A DNA stretch of 30,526 nucleotides from Deltaproteobacteria bacterium (GCA_019136325.1 JAGVUJ010000249.1:1-30526), one strand, 5' to 3'; shown: positions 8,444 to 17,206, numbered from the stretch's first letter. Numbers and translations: made by a program. Notes: a model not told the origin generated them from the sequence alone.

Positions 8444-8653
8444 CTAATCAGGAAGATACTTGAACGATACTCTCAGTTTTACGCGGTATTCAACCACCTT
8501 CCCCTCTTCAATCCTCATGTCCAGTTCTTTGACTTCCGCAATTCTGATCTCTTTTAGACTTTTTGCGGTCAGTTCAACTGCCTTTTTGGCCGCATCTTCC
8601 CATGATTTTTCACTGCCTCCGATAACTTCGATGACTTTATATACACTGCTCAT
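8444..8653 (-). CDS. Dodecin family flavin-binding protein
   Basis: A 69-residue protein of standard dodecin length and pattern: beta strand YKVIEVIG, SEKSWEDAAKKAV helix with the flavin-stacking tryptophan, then IRIAEVKELDMRIEEGKVVEYRVKLRVSFKY, the antiparallel strands. Dodecins form hollow dodecamers that store and buffer FMN or riboflavin. The frame is open upstream to 8857, but ATG 8653 has GGAGGGAG just upstream and fits the family exactly. It is monocistronic: a strong stem-loop follows and a separate promoter starts the next gene. Flavin buffering fits with the FMN-dependent nitroreductase next door, which is inference. Confidence 0.92.
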   Translation of the reverse strand: MSSVYKVIEVIGGSEKSWEDAAKKAVELTAKSLKEIRIAEVKELDMRIEEGKVVEYRVKLRVSFKYLPD

Positions 8654-8959
8654 CTTTCTCCCTCCTTCCGTCTGAATGGTTAAATTACATTTAAACATTA
8701 AACGCCGGTTTTGGGGTTTGTTGATACTGGTCAACCTTCTGACGAATCCGGCAAAACAAAAACGGAAAAAACACATCATTGAAAACAAGACATTGAGAAA
8801 TCGGAGATACTGCCGAGTAACCTGTCCAAAGTAAAAAATCACAGGAAGGAAGAACATGAATTAATATGACTTTATTATACTGCTTTCTCTCAAAACGTCA
8901 AATAAATATTGTGAATTATTGGAAATTAAAATTTCATCAAATTCACTTTCACGTTTTGA

Positions 8960-8988
8960 TTGAATTTTTCTGCGAAATGACTTAGAGT
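8960..8988 (+). promoter_or_regulatory. Candidate sigma-70 promoter of the acyl-CoA ligase gene
   Basis: TTGAAT (8960-8965), 17-nt spacer, TAGAGT (8983-8988), 4/6 matches in each box. The start codon lies about 82 nt downstream of the predicted start, with the CCGCGTGA repeats in between. Confidence 0.35.
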
Positions 8989-9028
8989 CACCGCCGGCAA
9001 CGGGAAAATTTTATTTTCGATAAAAAAT

Positions 9029-9055
9029 CCGCGTGAGACCTAAGCGCCCGCGTGA
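9029..9055. repeat. Direct repeat CCGCGTGA x2, 19-nt period
   Basis: Two exact 8-nt copies at 9029-9036 and 9048-9055, ending 21 nt before the ligase ATG. They could be an operator, since they lie downstream of the candidate promoter. Confidence 0.4.
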
Positions 9056-9076
9056 ATATAAAATAAGGAGTATTCT

Positions 9077-10885
9077 ATGCACAAATTCACATTGGAAAAG
9101 CCCGACAATCTGGTCGATTGGTGGGGAGAAAGCGTAACCAAGTTTGCCGATAGACCGCTGTTCGGCACCAAAAACAAAGAAGGCGTTTACGAATGGGCAA
9201 CATACAAAGAAATCGGCAACCGTATTGATAACCTGAGAGCGGGACTCACCCAGTTGGGAATCGGGAAGGATGATGTCGTCGGCATCATCGCCAACAACCG
9301 CCCGGAATGGGCGGTGATCGGCTTCGCCACCTGGGGATGCCTTGCCCGTTACGTGCCCATGTACGAAGCCGAACTGGTTCAGGTCTGGAAATACATCATC
9401 GCCGACAGCGGAGCCAAAGTTCTCTTTGTTTCCAATCCTGCAATATATGAAAAGATAAAAGATTTTCAGAAAGATATCCCGACGCTCAAACACATTTTCA
9501 TCATCGACTCCGATGGTGAAAATTCGCTGACGGCTCTTGAGAAGAAAGGCGCTAAAAAACCGGTTGCGCCGAAGAGCCCGAAAGCGGAGGACGTGTCCGA
9601 ACTGATTTACACATCGGGAACCACCGGCAATCCCAAGGGTGTTTTACTGATGCATATGAACTTCACCAGTAATTCACATGCCGGCCTCAAAATGTATCCC
9701 GAACTCTATGAAAATGAAGTCGTTTCTCTTACCATTTTGCCCTGGGCGCATGTTTTTGGACAGACCGCCGAATTATTCGCTATCATCCGCCTCGGCGGCA
9801 GGATGGGATTGATCGAAAGCACAAAAACCATCATCAATGATATTGTTCAAATCAAGCCCACCTTTATCATTGCCGTGCCTACCGTCTTCAACAGAATTTA
9901 CGACGGTCTGTGGAACAAAATGAATAAAGATGGAGGACTGGCCAGAGCGCTCTTTGTCATGGGTGTCGAAGCAGCCAAGAAAAACAGGGTACTTGCAGAA
10001 AAAGGACAGTCCGATTTCATGACCAATCTCAAATTCAAAATTGCGGATAAAATTGTCTTCCAGAAAATCAGAGATCGCATGGGCGGCAGAATGCTGGGCG
10101 CTATGACCGGCAGCGCGGCCATGAATGTCGAAATATCCAAGTTCTTCTTCGACATCGGCATCCCCATTTACGACTGTTATGGCCTGACGGAAACATCTCC
10201 GGGCATCACCATGAACGGTTCCCTGGCGTACCGGATAGGCAGTGTCGGCAGAGTCATCGAGAAATGCAAAGTTGTCATTGATAATTCCGTGGTTGAGGAA
10301 GGAGCCACCGATGGCGAGATCATCGCATACGGACCGAATGTCATGAAAGGCTATCACAACCGGCCGGAAGACACCAAAGCCGCTCTGACGCCGGACGGAG
10401 GGTTCCGCACCGGAGACCGTGGACGTCTGGACAAGGACGGATATCTTTTCATCACCGGCCGCATCAAAGAGCAATACAAGCTGGAAAACGGAAAATTCTG
10501 TTTCCCCGTTTCACTGGAAGAAAATATTTGTCTGTGTTCTTTTGTTCAGCAGGCGGTCGTTTACGGGCTCAACCGTCCTTACAATATCTGCATTGTCGTT
10601 CCCGACTTTGAAGTACTTCTAAGCTACGCCAAGGAAAAAGGATTGCCGACGGATATTAAAACACTGGTCGAACGCCAGGATATTAAAGATATCATTAGCG
10701 AAGCCGTCACCAATCAGCTGAAGGGCAAATTTGGCGGCTATGAAATTCCCAAGAAATTCATCATTCTTCCGGAAGCGTTCAGCCTGGATAACGGCATGTT
10801 AACCCAGACGATGAAACTCAAACGAAAAGTCGTTCTGGACAAACTCAACGACAGAATTGAAGCGCTTTATAAAGAAGATAAATAA
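9077..10885 (+). CDS. AMP-forming long-chain acyl-CoA synthetase
   Basis: A 602-residue ANL-superfamily ligase that activates a carboxylic acid, probably a long-chain fatty acid, through acyl-AMP to acyl-CoA. Visible motifs: P-loop-like YTSGTTGNPKG (178-188), the adenine-binding DCYGLTETSPG (366-376), the FRTGDRG ribose-binding aspartate (443-449), the hinge GRIKEQ (461-466), and the C-terminal lysine in the QTMKLKRK segment near 576-583. The size and the KLENGKFCFPVSLEE segment match the FAA1/FadD15-type bacterial enzymes rather than short FadD. AAGGAG lies 7 nt before the ATG. Single-gene unit, closed by a strong terminator 26 nt after the stop. In a syntroph it would feed beta-oxidation, but no other beta-oxidation gene is adjacent. 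Confidence 0.93.
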   Translation: MHKFTLEKPDNLVDWWGESVTKFADRPLFGTKNKEGVYEWATYKEIGNRIDNLRAGLTQLGIGKDDVVGIIANNRPEWAVIGFATWGCLARYVPMYEAELVQVWKYIIADSGAKVLFVSNPAIYEKIKDFQKDIPTLKHIFIIDSDGENSLTALEKKGAKKPVAPKSPKAEDVSELIYTSGTTGNPKGVLLMHMNFTSNSHAGLKMYPELYENEVVSLTILPWAHVFGQTAELFAIIRLGGRMGLIESTKTIINDIVQIKPTFIIAVPTVFNRIYDGLWNKMNKDGGLARALFVMGVEAAKKNRVLAEKGQSDFMTNLKFKIADKIVFQKIRDRMGGRMLGAMTGSAAMNVEISKFFFDIGIPIYDCYGLTETSPGITMNGSLAYRIGSVGRVIEKCKVVIDNSVVEEGATDGEIIAYGPNVMKGYHNRPEDTKAALTPDGGFRTGDRGRLDKDGYLFITGRIKEQYKLENGKFCFPVSLEENICLCSFVQQAVVYGLNRPYNICIVVPDFEVLLSYAKEKGLPTDIKTLVERQDIKDIISEAVTNQLKGKFGGYEIPKKFIILPEAFSLDNGMLTQTMKLKRKVVLDKLNDRIEALYKEDK

Positions 10886-10910
10886 TTCAATAAAATTCTA
10901 CAGCCCTACT

Positions 10911-10949
10911 AAACAAAAAGGCGTGTTTCCCGAACACGCCTTTTTGTTT
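10911..10949. terminator. Bidirectional intrinsic terminator
   Basis: A perfect 17-bp stem (10911-10927 with 10933-10949) and a 5-nt loop TCCCG, with a GC core (GGCGTGTT) and A/T runs on both sides, so it works in both directions. It ends the acyl-CoA ligase mRNA and the opposing pilus-cluster mRNA; its right arm touches the stop codon of the metallo-hydrolase gene (10949-10951). Confidence 0.95.
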
Positions 10950-11767
10950 TATCTCCGGTCCGGCCTCTTCCCGGAAAGAATACTGTCAACCGTGTTCTGC
11001 TTGGAATAATGCCCGCCGGTAATAACATTCCATGCGTCTTCTCTGCCCAGGACTTTTCGCCGGATGCTTTGCGGCGACAGGCCCTTATCCCGCAGTTGGA
11101 AAACATCATCACGCAAACGTTCCATTTTTGAAATCTTTTTGATCAGGGCTCCTCGACCGTTTCTTACAACACCTTTCAGATTGCAAAATATCGTTTCTAT
11201 TTCCAGGGCGCTGAGTTTTTTCAGCGTGTCCAGTATCTGCAAGTAATTTTCGTCTTGCCTTAAATATACGAAATTTGTTCCGCAAAAAAGATCGCCCGTG
11301 AAAAGCCATTTTTTATTCGGCTCATATAAACAAAGGTGATCGTCGGCGTGCCCCGGCGAATGAATGACTTCCAGGTGATAAAGTCCCGCCTTTACAGAGG
11401 CTCCAATGGCCTCGCCTTTTGACGGTTTGGGCCAGTCCCACACAATCCGCTGATACAGATGCAAATCATTCAAACGGGGATTTTCCAGATACGGCAGCGT
11501 CAGCGGATGCGCGTATATATGGATTCCGAATTTCTGCTGGACATCGGCGTTGTTGCCGATGTGATCTTCATGATGATGGGTGTTGATGATCCCGGCGATC
11601 TTTCTGCCTTCCAATGCTTCAAGGAATTCATGCCCCGCACGATTCGTTCCGGTATCAATCAGAACATCGCCGACTAAAAAAGCATAAACGGGATACAGAA
11701 GGATTCCCATGGGCGACCGGCCCATGTAGAAAAGCGTTATCGACTCATGATCGCTAATCTTAAACAA
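10949..11767 (-). CDS. Metallo-beta-lactamase-fold hydrolase
   Basis: A 272-residue protein with the full zinc-binding set: T-H64-H-H66-E-D68-H69, H140 (SPGHADDH) and D159 (FTGDLF). The fold covers about 12-205; the rest (about 205-272) is helical with KISKMERLRDD and HYSKQN, a C-terminal extension seen in several glyoxalase-II-like MBL proteins. Substrate unknown. The start is a TTG at 11767: AAGGAG lies 10 nt upstream, while the nearby ATG is out of frame. It begins 33 nt after the usher stop on the same strand and shares the end terminator, so it is likely the last gene of the pilus operon, though a functional link is not shown. Confidence 0.85.
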   Translation of the reverse strand: MFKISDHESITLFYMGRSPMGILLYPVYAFLVGDVLIDTGTNRAGHEFLEALEGRKIAGIINTHHHEDHIGNNADVQQKFGIHIYAHPLTLPYLENPRLNDLHLYQRIVWDWPKPSKGEAIGASVKAGLYHLEVIHSPGHADDHLCLYEPNKKWLFTGDLFCGTNFVYLRQDENYLQILDTLKKLSALEIETIFCNLKGVVRNGRGALIKKISKMERLRDDVFQLRDKGLSPQSIRRKVLGREDAWNVITGGHYSKQNTVDSILSGKRPDRR

Positions 11768-11800
11768 CTTTTCATCACTCCTTGAAGCCGTCGCTTCCTG

Positions 11801-14533
11801 TTACTGTCCGGCTAACGTCTGATGAGACACTTCAGATTCAGCTATGTCTGCATATGCTGCATAATAAAGATCGCCCCGAAGAGAAGGGGTGTCTTTGCGC
11901 CAGGATGAATCAGCGGATGCAACGCACTCAATCTCTCCGAGTTCGGTAATCACTTCTTCCGTTTCGGGGAATGTCACGGCAAACTCGCATTGGCCACTTT
12001 CATATTCAACCGTGGCTTTGTAGGTTCCGGGCGGTATCGTGCTGCCGCCGGCTTTTATCGTCCGTGCAATAGCGTTACAACTTTGTTTATCCACGGCTGT
12101 ATCCGCTCCGGCGGCTGCTTCTTCAACAATAGAATTTTCCAGATAAAATTCCCCTCCCTTGCCCGTGGGGGACAATAATGACTTTTTACCGACATTCACG
12201 GATATTTCAACATATTCCAGCGGCATTCTCTTCCCTTCTCTTTGCACAACCAGGCTTCCCGTTACCGCGCGTAATTGCTGCGCATCGAAGTAAACACAGG
12301 AACCGCTCCACAAAGAAGGTGAAACCGTCTTGTTTACATCGGATATGCTGTAATCAATCGGAATATTTTTTGTATCCAGGGTAATTTTGTTTTGACCGTA
12401 GGACGACAGTGTCGGAACAACCACCGTACTGGAATGACCGGTTTTGCCGATTTCCTGACCATTGTTGAACACGGAAGCGCCGGGAATTTGTTTATTGAAC
12501 GCCACGATGCCGAAACTGTCGCTCACCGGTCGCGAAACCCCGAAAAATCCTCCGGCATAAACCAGCGACCCGGCGGCTGATGCGTTATAGGATTCGGTTG
12601 TATCACCGTTTCTGGAATCCTGAATGCGGGCATCAAGAGAATAGATACCGTATCTGGCGTTGTACTGGACATATGGATTTACGGCAATCACCGTGTCCAC
12701 CGGCGTTTCGGTGCGATTGACCGATGCGCGATAACCCAGCCCTTCACCTACCGGTATGTCTTTTTGCACCTGCAGAGTTTCCGTGTTCACGTCCTCACTG
12801 TCGAGATTTGCCTGTACGGAGCCACGAACCTTGTCGCCAAGGGCGAAGTTGAGACCGATAAAGCCGCTATAAATTGTATCATCGCCCGTCTTCCGGGTGG
12901 CAGAACCCGTTGCAAACAAACTGATTGATTTATAGAGTGTTCGTGAATAGTTTAACGAAATTACCCGCGTGTCGATATCTTTGAAATTTTCCGTTTGAGC
13001 GTAATTGACCGAGAAACTCCCCAGAGGATTCAGCATAAATCCCATTCCCGCTCTTATTTCATAACGGGCGCTGTCTTCCGTAGGCTGGGGGTTTCCAAGG
13101 GTAGCGTAGAATCTGGAAAATTTACGCAGCAGTAAATTCGTGCTGAAATTTCCCAGTTGCAGGTTATGCTGCAAAGAAATGGCATCTCCCCTGTCGTTGA
13201 CATCAGAATGGCTGCCGGCCAGAGTCAGAGTAAACTGACCGGCATGAGGAACTGCAAAATCGGCTGACAAGCCGCCGTTATAGATTCCATCGGAACCTTC
13301 CGCCCTGGCTCCGATGTTCAGTTTATTTGTCAATCCGTAACGGTGGAAAACGGAGAAGGCCGGATCTCCGTATTCATTGCTTTTCGAACCGTACTGTTCC
13401 CGAAGAAAACCGGCATTATAACTGTATTCATGCAAGCCCTTGCGCAACATCTGAGCGCTAAAATAGGCCATGTAAGAAATTTTTTGGACATTCCCAAACG
13501 GATCTTTCAAAACGACTTCAATATTGTGAGAGCCTGTCTGGGAATAGATATTTTTTAAATCGAAAGATCCGGGCGCAATATCCTGTTTCCCGATCAACAC
13601 GCCGTTCAGATAAATTTCGGCCTGCGTCGGATAAATAACCGTGCCCTGAAGATCCATGACCGGCTGTGTGATAAAATACGGATCAAGTCTGTAAACCTTG
13701 GAAAATCCGACGCCTCCGATATTCACCGTACTGCCCAAATCTCCTGAATTCGCATATTGGTCGCCCATCACCAGCCATTGCAGATCTTTCCGCCGCTCAT
13801 AGGTGGCGCTGCTCTGGAGCCGCACAAAATCATCACTGTTTTCCGTTCTGGTGTAAACCGAATCGGAGGTAAAGAAAAAGTTCCCTACGCTGAAACCCAG
13901 TTTGTTGGTGAGCGAAAGGGATTGGAATCCGTCCTCACCGGTTAAAGCATAGTTGAGTCCGTAATTGATAAAAGCGCTTGTCTCCCGCGGATAGTAAATG
14001 TTTTTGGCTTCAGCTCTCAGAGAAAAAAGGTCGGCGGCCGTTCTGGTGGATTCCGTCGTCTTGCCGATAATCGTCACGGTGAGTTTCTTTTCGTCGAACG
14101 CATAAGTTACATCGAGAAGGGCGCTCAGAGGAATGTACTGTTCATCGCCGCGCAGAACGACAATCCGGTCTTCGGAATACTGCAGTTTTAGCGTTCCGGC
14201 ATCTTCCGGCGTGATATACACGTTACCGCTGCTATCGAGTTCAGCGAAGAAATCTCCCTTGGACTGCGTATTAATAACGATGCTGACGACGATCGGGGTT
14301 GTTTCTTTGGGAGTTAATGCAACGGATTTGCCCGTTTCAGCAGACGCTGCATGAACAACGGGCTGTGATTCGCGAGCCTTTTCTTCCGCCGTCAATGCCG
14401 GTGGGACAAAAAAGGTCATCAGAAAAAAAATGGCCGTGACAAAAAAAAATGTTTTTTCGCGCAATGTTTTTCGCGATAAGTGTGTGGTCGAAGAATCCGT
14501 AAGATTATTCCAAACACATGTTCTTTTGAACAT
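11801..14533 (-). CDS. Archaic-type fimbrial outer-membrane usher (Csu/spore-coat-U class)
   Basis: A 910-residue outer-membrane usher. A signal peptide lies late (about 24-49, hydrophobic FFFVTAIFFLMTFFVPP). The N-terminal periplasmic domain follows (about 82-160, IPLSALLDVTYAFDEKKLTVTI), then the beta-barrel with a plug region (about 290-360: YLNGVLIGKQDIAPGSFDL, GSHNIEVVLKDPFG), and C-terminal domains with four cysteines after about 790 (SCNA, GQCEF, IECVA). It takes chaperone-pilin complexes, catalyses donor-strand exchange and threads the fibre outward. The ATG at 14533 overlaps the chaperone's last 29 nt, so translation is coupled. No downstream codon gives a better start. Confidence 0.93.
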   Translation of the reverse strand: MFKRTCVWNNLTDSSTTHLSRKTLREKTFFFVTAIFFLMTFFVPPALTAEEKARESQPVVHAASAETGKSVALTPKETTPIVVSIVINTQSKGDFFAELDSSGNVYITPEDAGTLKLQYSEDRIVVLRGDEQYIPLSALLDVTYAFDEKKLTVTIIGKTTESTRTAADLFSLRAEAKNIYYPRETSAFINYGLNYALTGEDGFQSLSLTNKLGFSVGNFFFTSDSVYTRTENSDDFVRLQSSATYERRKDLQWLVMGDQYANSGDLGSTVNIGGVGFSKVYRLDPYFITQPVMDLQGTVIYPTQAEIYLNGVLIGKQDIAPGSFDLKNIYSQTGSHNIEVVLKDPFGNVQKISYMAYFSAQMLRKGLHEYSYNAGFLREQYGSKSNEYGDPAFSVFHRYGLTNKLNIGARAEGSDGIYNGGLSADFAVPHAGQFTLTLAGSHSDVNDRGDAISLQHNLQLGNFSTNLLLRKFSRFYATLGNPQPTEDSARYEIRAGMGFMLNPLGSFSVNYAQTENFKDIDTRVISLNYSRTLYKSISLFATGSATRKTGDDTIYSGFIGLNFALGDKVRGSVQANLDSEDVNTETLQVQKDIPVGEGLGYRASVNRTETPVDTVIAVNPYVQYNARYGIYSLDARIQDSRNGDTTESYNASAAGSLVYAGGFFGVSRPVSDSFGIVAFNKQIPGASVFNNGQEIGKTGHSSTVVVPTLSSYGQNKITLDTKNIPIDYSISDVNKTVSPSLWSGSCVYFDAQQLRAVTGSLVVQREGKRMPLEYVEISVNVGKKSLLSPTGKGGEFYLENSIVEEAAAGADTAVDKQSCNAIARTIKAGGSTIPPGTYKATVEYESGQCEFAVTFPETEEVITELGEIECVASADSSWRKDTPSLRGDLYYAAYADIAESEVSHQTLAGQ

Positions 14534-15338
14534 TCAATATTCCGCTGATGTCTTTATCTTCCGTTCGGGCGTTTACATCGATTTTGGCCAGTTGTCCGCA
14601 TACATCTTTGGGAATCTCCGCCTCGTAAGATGATGAAATACCATTTAAGATATACCAGCCGGCCACCTCCTTGGAATATAATTCTTTTCCGTCGGCGGCC
14701 TTCCCGCTGAATGTGACCGAACGCAATTTAACATGAACATTCCCCGTGTTTTTGACAATCGCCTTTGCCTTGCCGGCGGACATATCGATTTTGTCGATCA
14801 CATATATTTCCTGCGGTTTGAGCGGTTTGACGAAAATCGGCATGGAGAACCGGAAGGCGATGGTCACACCGGCCTTAACCTTTTCATTGATATCAACATC
14901 CTGTGTTTTTTTCTGGGTGGGGATTTCCTGAACAAAAAGCCTGTAGGTTTTTTCTCTGGCTCCGGGAGGTGTTTTGAGCCCGATTCTCACCGCTCTTTGA
15001 GAATTGGGATCAATACTCATAACCTTTGGGAAAAACACTACATCATTTGTATCGGCGTAGGCATCCTTACTGTTCTCGTCCTGATTCCAGGCCTTAACGG
15101 AAACCTGAAAGTCGATTTTCTCGTTGCTGTTGTTGATGACCGAGAAAACGCCGCTTTTCATTTTTGCCCCTAAATCCATTGTCGTCGGTTGCACCTGAAA
15201 GTCGGCGGCGAATGCATGCGCAGAGGATATGATTACGAACAATAAAACAGTCAGAAATCCGACAACTTTGTTCATGGGTGGATTAAAATTTTTACAAGTT
15301 TGGAGCGACATCCTTGCGGCCCGGTGATTATTCTTCAT
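14505..15338 (-). CDS. Periplasmic fimbrial chaperone
   Basis: A 277-residue PapD-like chaperone for pilin subunits. After a long N-region the signal peptide (VVGFLTVLLFVIISSAHAFAA) ends near residue 45. Domain 1 (about 48-165: FQVQPTTMDL, INNSNEKIDFQVSVKAW, RAVRIGLKTP, YRLFVQEIP) is the immunoglobulin-like donor-strand domain; domain 2 follows (FVKPLKP, AIVKNTGNVHVKL, WYILNGISSSYEAEI). Archaic chaperones show the same layout. The frame opens at 15377; two adjacent ATG codons at 15341 and 15338 lie after GGGAG, and the second has the better 7-nt spacing, so I use it. An ATG at the signal peptide itself (MNKVV) has no ribosome site. Overlaps the usher start. Confidence 0.88.
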   Translation of the reverse strand: MKNNHRAARMSLQTCKNFNPPMNKVVGFLTVLLFVIISSAHAFAADFQVQPTTMDLGAKMKSGVFSVINNSNEKIDFQVSVKAWNQDENSKDAYADTNDVVFFPKVMSIDPNSQRAVRIGLKTPPGAREKTYRLFVQEIPTQKKTQDVDINEKVKAGVTIAFRFSMPIFVKPLKPQEIYVIDKIDMSAGKAKAIVKNTGNVHVKLRSVTFSGKAADGKELYSKEVAGWYILNGISSSYEAEIPKDVCGQLAKIDVNARTEDKDISGILNVQKNMCLE

Positions 15339-15432
15339 CATATAACTCCCGATTATTTTATTTTTACACCCAAACATCGTTTGTCAAATAACACAGATTG
15401 ATCCGCACTGCAAGCCACAGACCTTGCCTGAT

Positions 15433-16539
15433 CTAATAGGCAATCGTTACGGTAATATTGTCTGAATAATCCCCGACAGGCGCACCTTGATATGCTGAAG
15501 GAGTAATCGATATTCCAATGGGAATTTCTGTCGAGGGCGCTGCGCCAAATCCATTTCCGGTGATTTTCCCGGAAACACCGCAGGTCGTGACAGTGTAATT
15601 CATATTATCCGATGCTTTTTTCAGCTGACCTGCCGCGGTGCCGTTCGATGTCTCGCAGCTCACATTGGGTTGTGAAGCATTCGTACATTGAACGGTCGGC
15701 GACGTGCCGTTGGAGGTCGTGCTTGCTGTAAGCGTTGTATTAAGAGACGGATCGATGTTAACATTTATCGTTCCGTTCGTTGGCATACCGCAGGCGGGAA
15801 TCACCGTGACATCCGAAACATTTACATAAGCCGAAAGCGAACCGCCCGCCCAACTGATCCTGACCGTTATCGGATTGCTGAAGGAAGAGACACCTTCAAC
15901 AAAACTGGCATAATTGGTAATTGCTGAATTTGTAGTCAATAAAGGAATGTCTACAGCTCCCGCTCCCGTGCCGTTCGCATGAAGACCCAACGTAAAGGGA
16001 ATGGTATTTGCGCCGGTCAACTGTAATTGCCCCACGGGATTTGTGACGGCGATAGAATACGCCAGACCGGCGCTGCATTGAAAATTAATCTGCTGGGTGA
16101 TTATATTATTGACGGGCGCCGGGTAGCCTGAAGGATCAAGATTTCCGAATGAAATGCTCCCTGTATCGGTTCCGTTCAAAACGCAGCCCGCCGCATTAAT
16201 CACGATGGTGGAAAAACACATTGGATCCATACCGGGCTCTCTATGGTTAATTGCAAACCAGTAAGTCCCGGTAGCCGTCGGTGTTCCTGCAAGGGTAACC
16301 GAATTCATGGATTGATTAATTAAACTCAATCCGGGAGGGAGAGATCCCATGACGATACGCCACCAGGGAGATCCGCCGTTTCCGTTGGTTGCTGTAAAGG
16401 TGTAGGAATAAGCGACCCCGCGGGTCCCTGCCGGAAGAGTCCCCGGACAGTTAATGGCCGCATGTGTGATCCCGGCAAGATTCAGCAAAAAAAAAGCTGC
16501 CAGAATCCCATACGCAATTTTCAGATTTTTTAACCGCAT
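15433..16539 (-). CDS. Putative tip adhesin: Ig-like (He_PIG) domain plus two spore-coat-U-like domains
   Basis: A 368-residue secreted protein. Signal peptide 1-27 (ends THA). Residues ~30-117 form a putative-Ig/He_PIG domain, recognisable by GSLPPGLSL (66-73) and LAGTPTATGTYWFAI (83-97). Residues ~119-248 resemble a spore-coat-U/archaic pilin domain (CVLNGTDTGSISFGNLDP), and ~250-368 a second one ending in GDYSDNITVTIAY, the last donor-accepting strand. In Csu-type systems the tip subunit has two such domains. Here an extra N-terminal adhesive domain is added. It lies third after two small pilins and before chaperone and usher. Its start has AAAGG 9 nt upstream. It probably has its own promoter. 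Confidence 0.8.
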   Translation of the reverse strand: MRLKNLKIAYGILAAFFLLNLAGITHAAINCPGTLPAGTRGVAYSYTFTATNGNGGSPWWRIVMGSLPPGLSLINQSMNSVTLAGTPTATGTYWFAINHREPGMDPMCFSTIVINAAGCVLNGTDTGSISFGNLDPSGYPAPVNNIITQQINFQCSAGLAYSIAVTNPVGQLQLTGANTIPFTLGLHANGTGAGAVDIPLLTTNSAITNYASFVEGVSSFSNPITVRISWAGGSLSAYVNVSDVTVIPACGMPTNGTINVNIDPSLNTTLTASTTSNGTSPTVQCTNASQPNVSCETSNGTAAGQLKKASDNMNYTVTTCGVSGKITGNGFGAAPSTEIPIGISITPSAYQGAPVGDYSDNITVTIAY

Positions 16540-16559
16540 TTTTCGATACCTTTTACGTT

Positions 16560-16588
16560 ATTATATTAGAAAAAATAAAACGGAGCAA
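16560..16588 (-). promoter_or_regulatory. Internal promoter ahead of the tip adhesin
   Basis: Minus-strand TTGCTC (16588-16583), 17-nt spacer, TATAAT (16565-16560), the -10 box full consensus. It lies in a 107-nt gap between the second pilin and the tip-adhesin gene, so the rest of the operon (tip, chaperone, usher) could be transcribed apart from the abundant pilins. Confidence 0.5.
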
Positions 16589-16646
16589 AACTATTTATCG
16601 GGTGGACAATTCTGCGCAAAGGAATGTGAACGATTTGTTATTGAGA

Positions 16647-17180
16647 CTAATACGTGATGGTCAGCGTCACTGTATCCGAATAATCATTATGAGCGATAGC
16701 GGCCTGAGCATCGGCAGCGGCTATTTTAATGCCGATGCCCAGAGCCTTGTTAGCGTTATACCCGGCACCTGTAAAACGACCATTGCCATCCGTGTCACCG
16801 CCGCACGCAAAGGTATAGCCGATCACATCTGAAGGCCAACTGGACGATTTCAGAACCATGTTGCCGACACCGCCTGATGTGCAAGTCTGGTCAAGAGCCG
16901 ATCCGTTGGCACTGGAAACTTTAACGGTAAAGACGGTTCCGTTCGTGCATCTTACCAGTTCATCGGCGCTTGGGGGAAAAGCCTGCTCGACGGGAGTCTG
17001 GGTATCAATGATCAGCGGAGAGGGAAACGCTCCTTGCTGAATTTCCTGGCAGGACACGCCAACCTGCGCATTGACTTTTATCTCTGCTGATGTAAAACCC
17101 GCAGGGCTAGCCGCGAATACCGGATTTATTGCGAAGCTCATGGCAGCCAGCACTGCCATGAGCAAGATATTTTTTTTCAT
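16647..17180 (-). CDS. Spore-coat-U domain pilin (second subunit)
   Basis: A 177-residue secreted pilin with a 23-residue signal peptide (FAINPVFA). The mature protein is an incomplete immunoglobulin-like domain typical of archaic pilins: first strand AEIKVNAQVGVSC with a cysteine, a second partner cysteine in VRCTNG, a further pair (QTCTSGG, YTFACGG), and the last strand YSDTVTLTITY. It would be polymerised by donor-strand complementation. Longer than its neighbour and cysteine-richer, so a minor or adaptor subunit is possible. It starts 26 nt after the first pilin's stop; that gap has a weak ribosome site AAAGG inside a small TGACG/CGTCA hairpin. Confidence 0.85.
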   Translation of the reverse strand: MKKNILLMAVLAAMSFAINPVFAASPAGFTSAEIKVNAQVGVSCQEIQQGAFPSPLIIDTQTPVEQAFPPSADELVRCTNGTVFTVKVSSANGSALDQTCTSGGVGNMVLKSSSWPSDVIGYTFACGGDTDGNGRFTGAGYNANKALGIGIKIAAADAQAAIAHNDYSDTVTLTITY

Positions 17181-17206
17181 TGACGCTTGCCTTTACGTCA
17201 GTTTTT

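Larger units (their letters stand above)
8654..9076. other. Divergent intergenic region between dodecin and the acyl-CoA ligase
   Basis: No gene is supported here. The dodecin leader is AT-rich with TTTAAT/TAATTT boxes about 40 nt upstream of its ribosome site but no matching -35 was settled on. The ligase side carries a candidate promoter (8960-8988), an imperfect inverted repeat AAATTCA/TGAATTT (about 8938-8966), and a direct repeat CCGCGTGA at 9029-9036 and 9048-9055. Confidence 0.5.

Noticed and set aside
9773..10474. 233-codon minus-strand open frame opposite the acyl-CoA ligase
   Set aside because: Antisense shadow of a well-supported gene, no ribosome site or domain.
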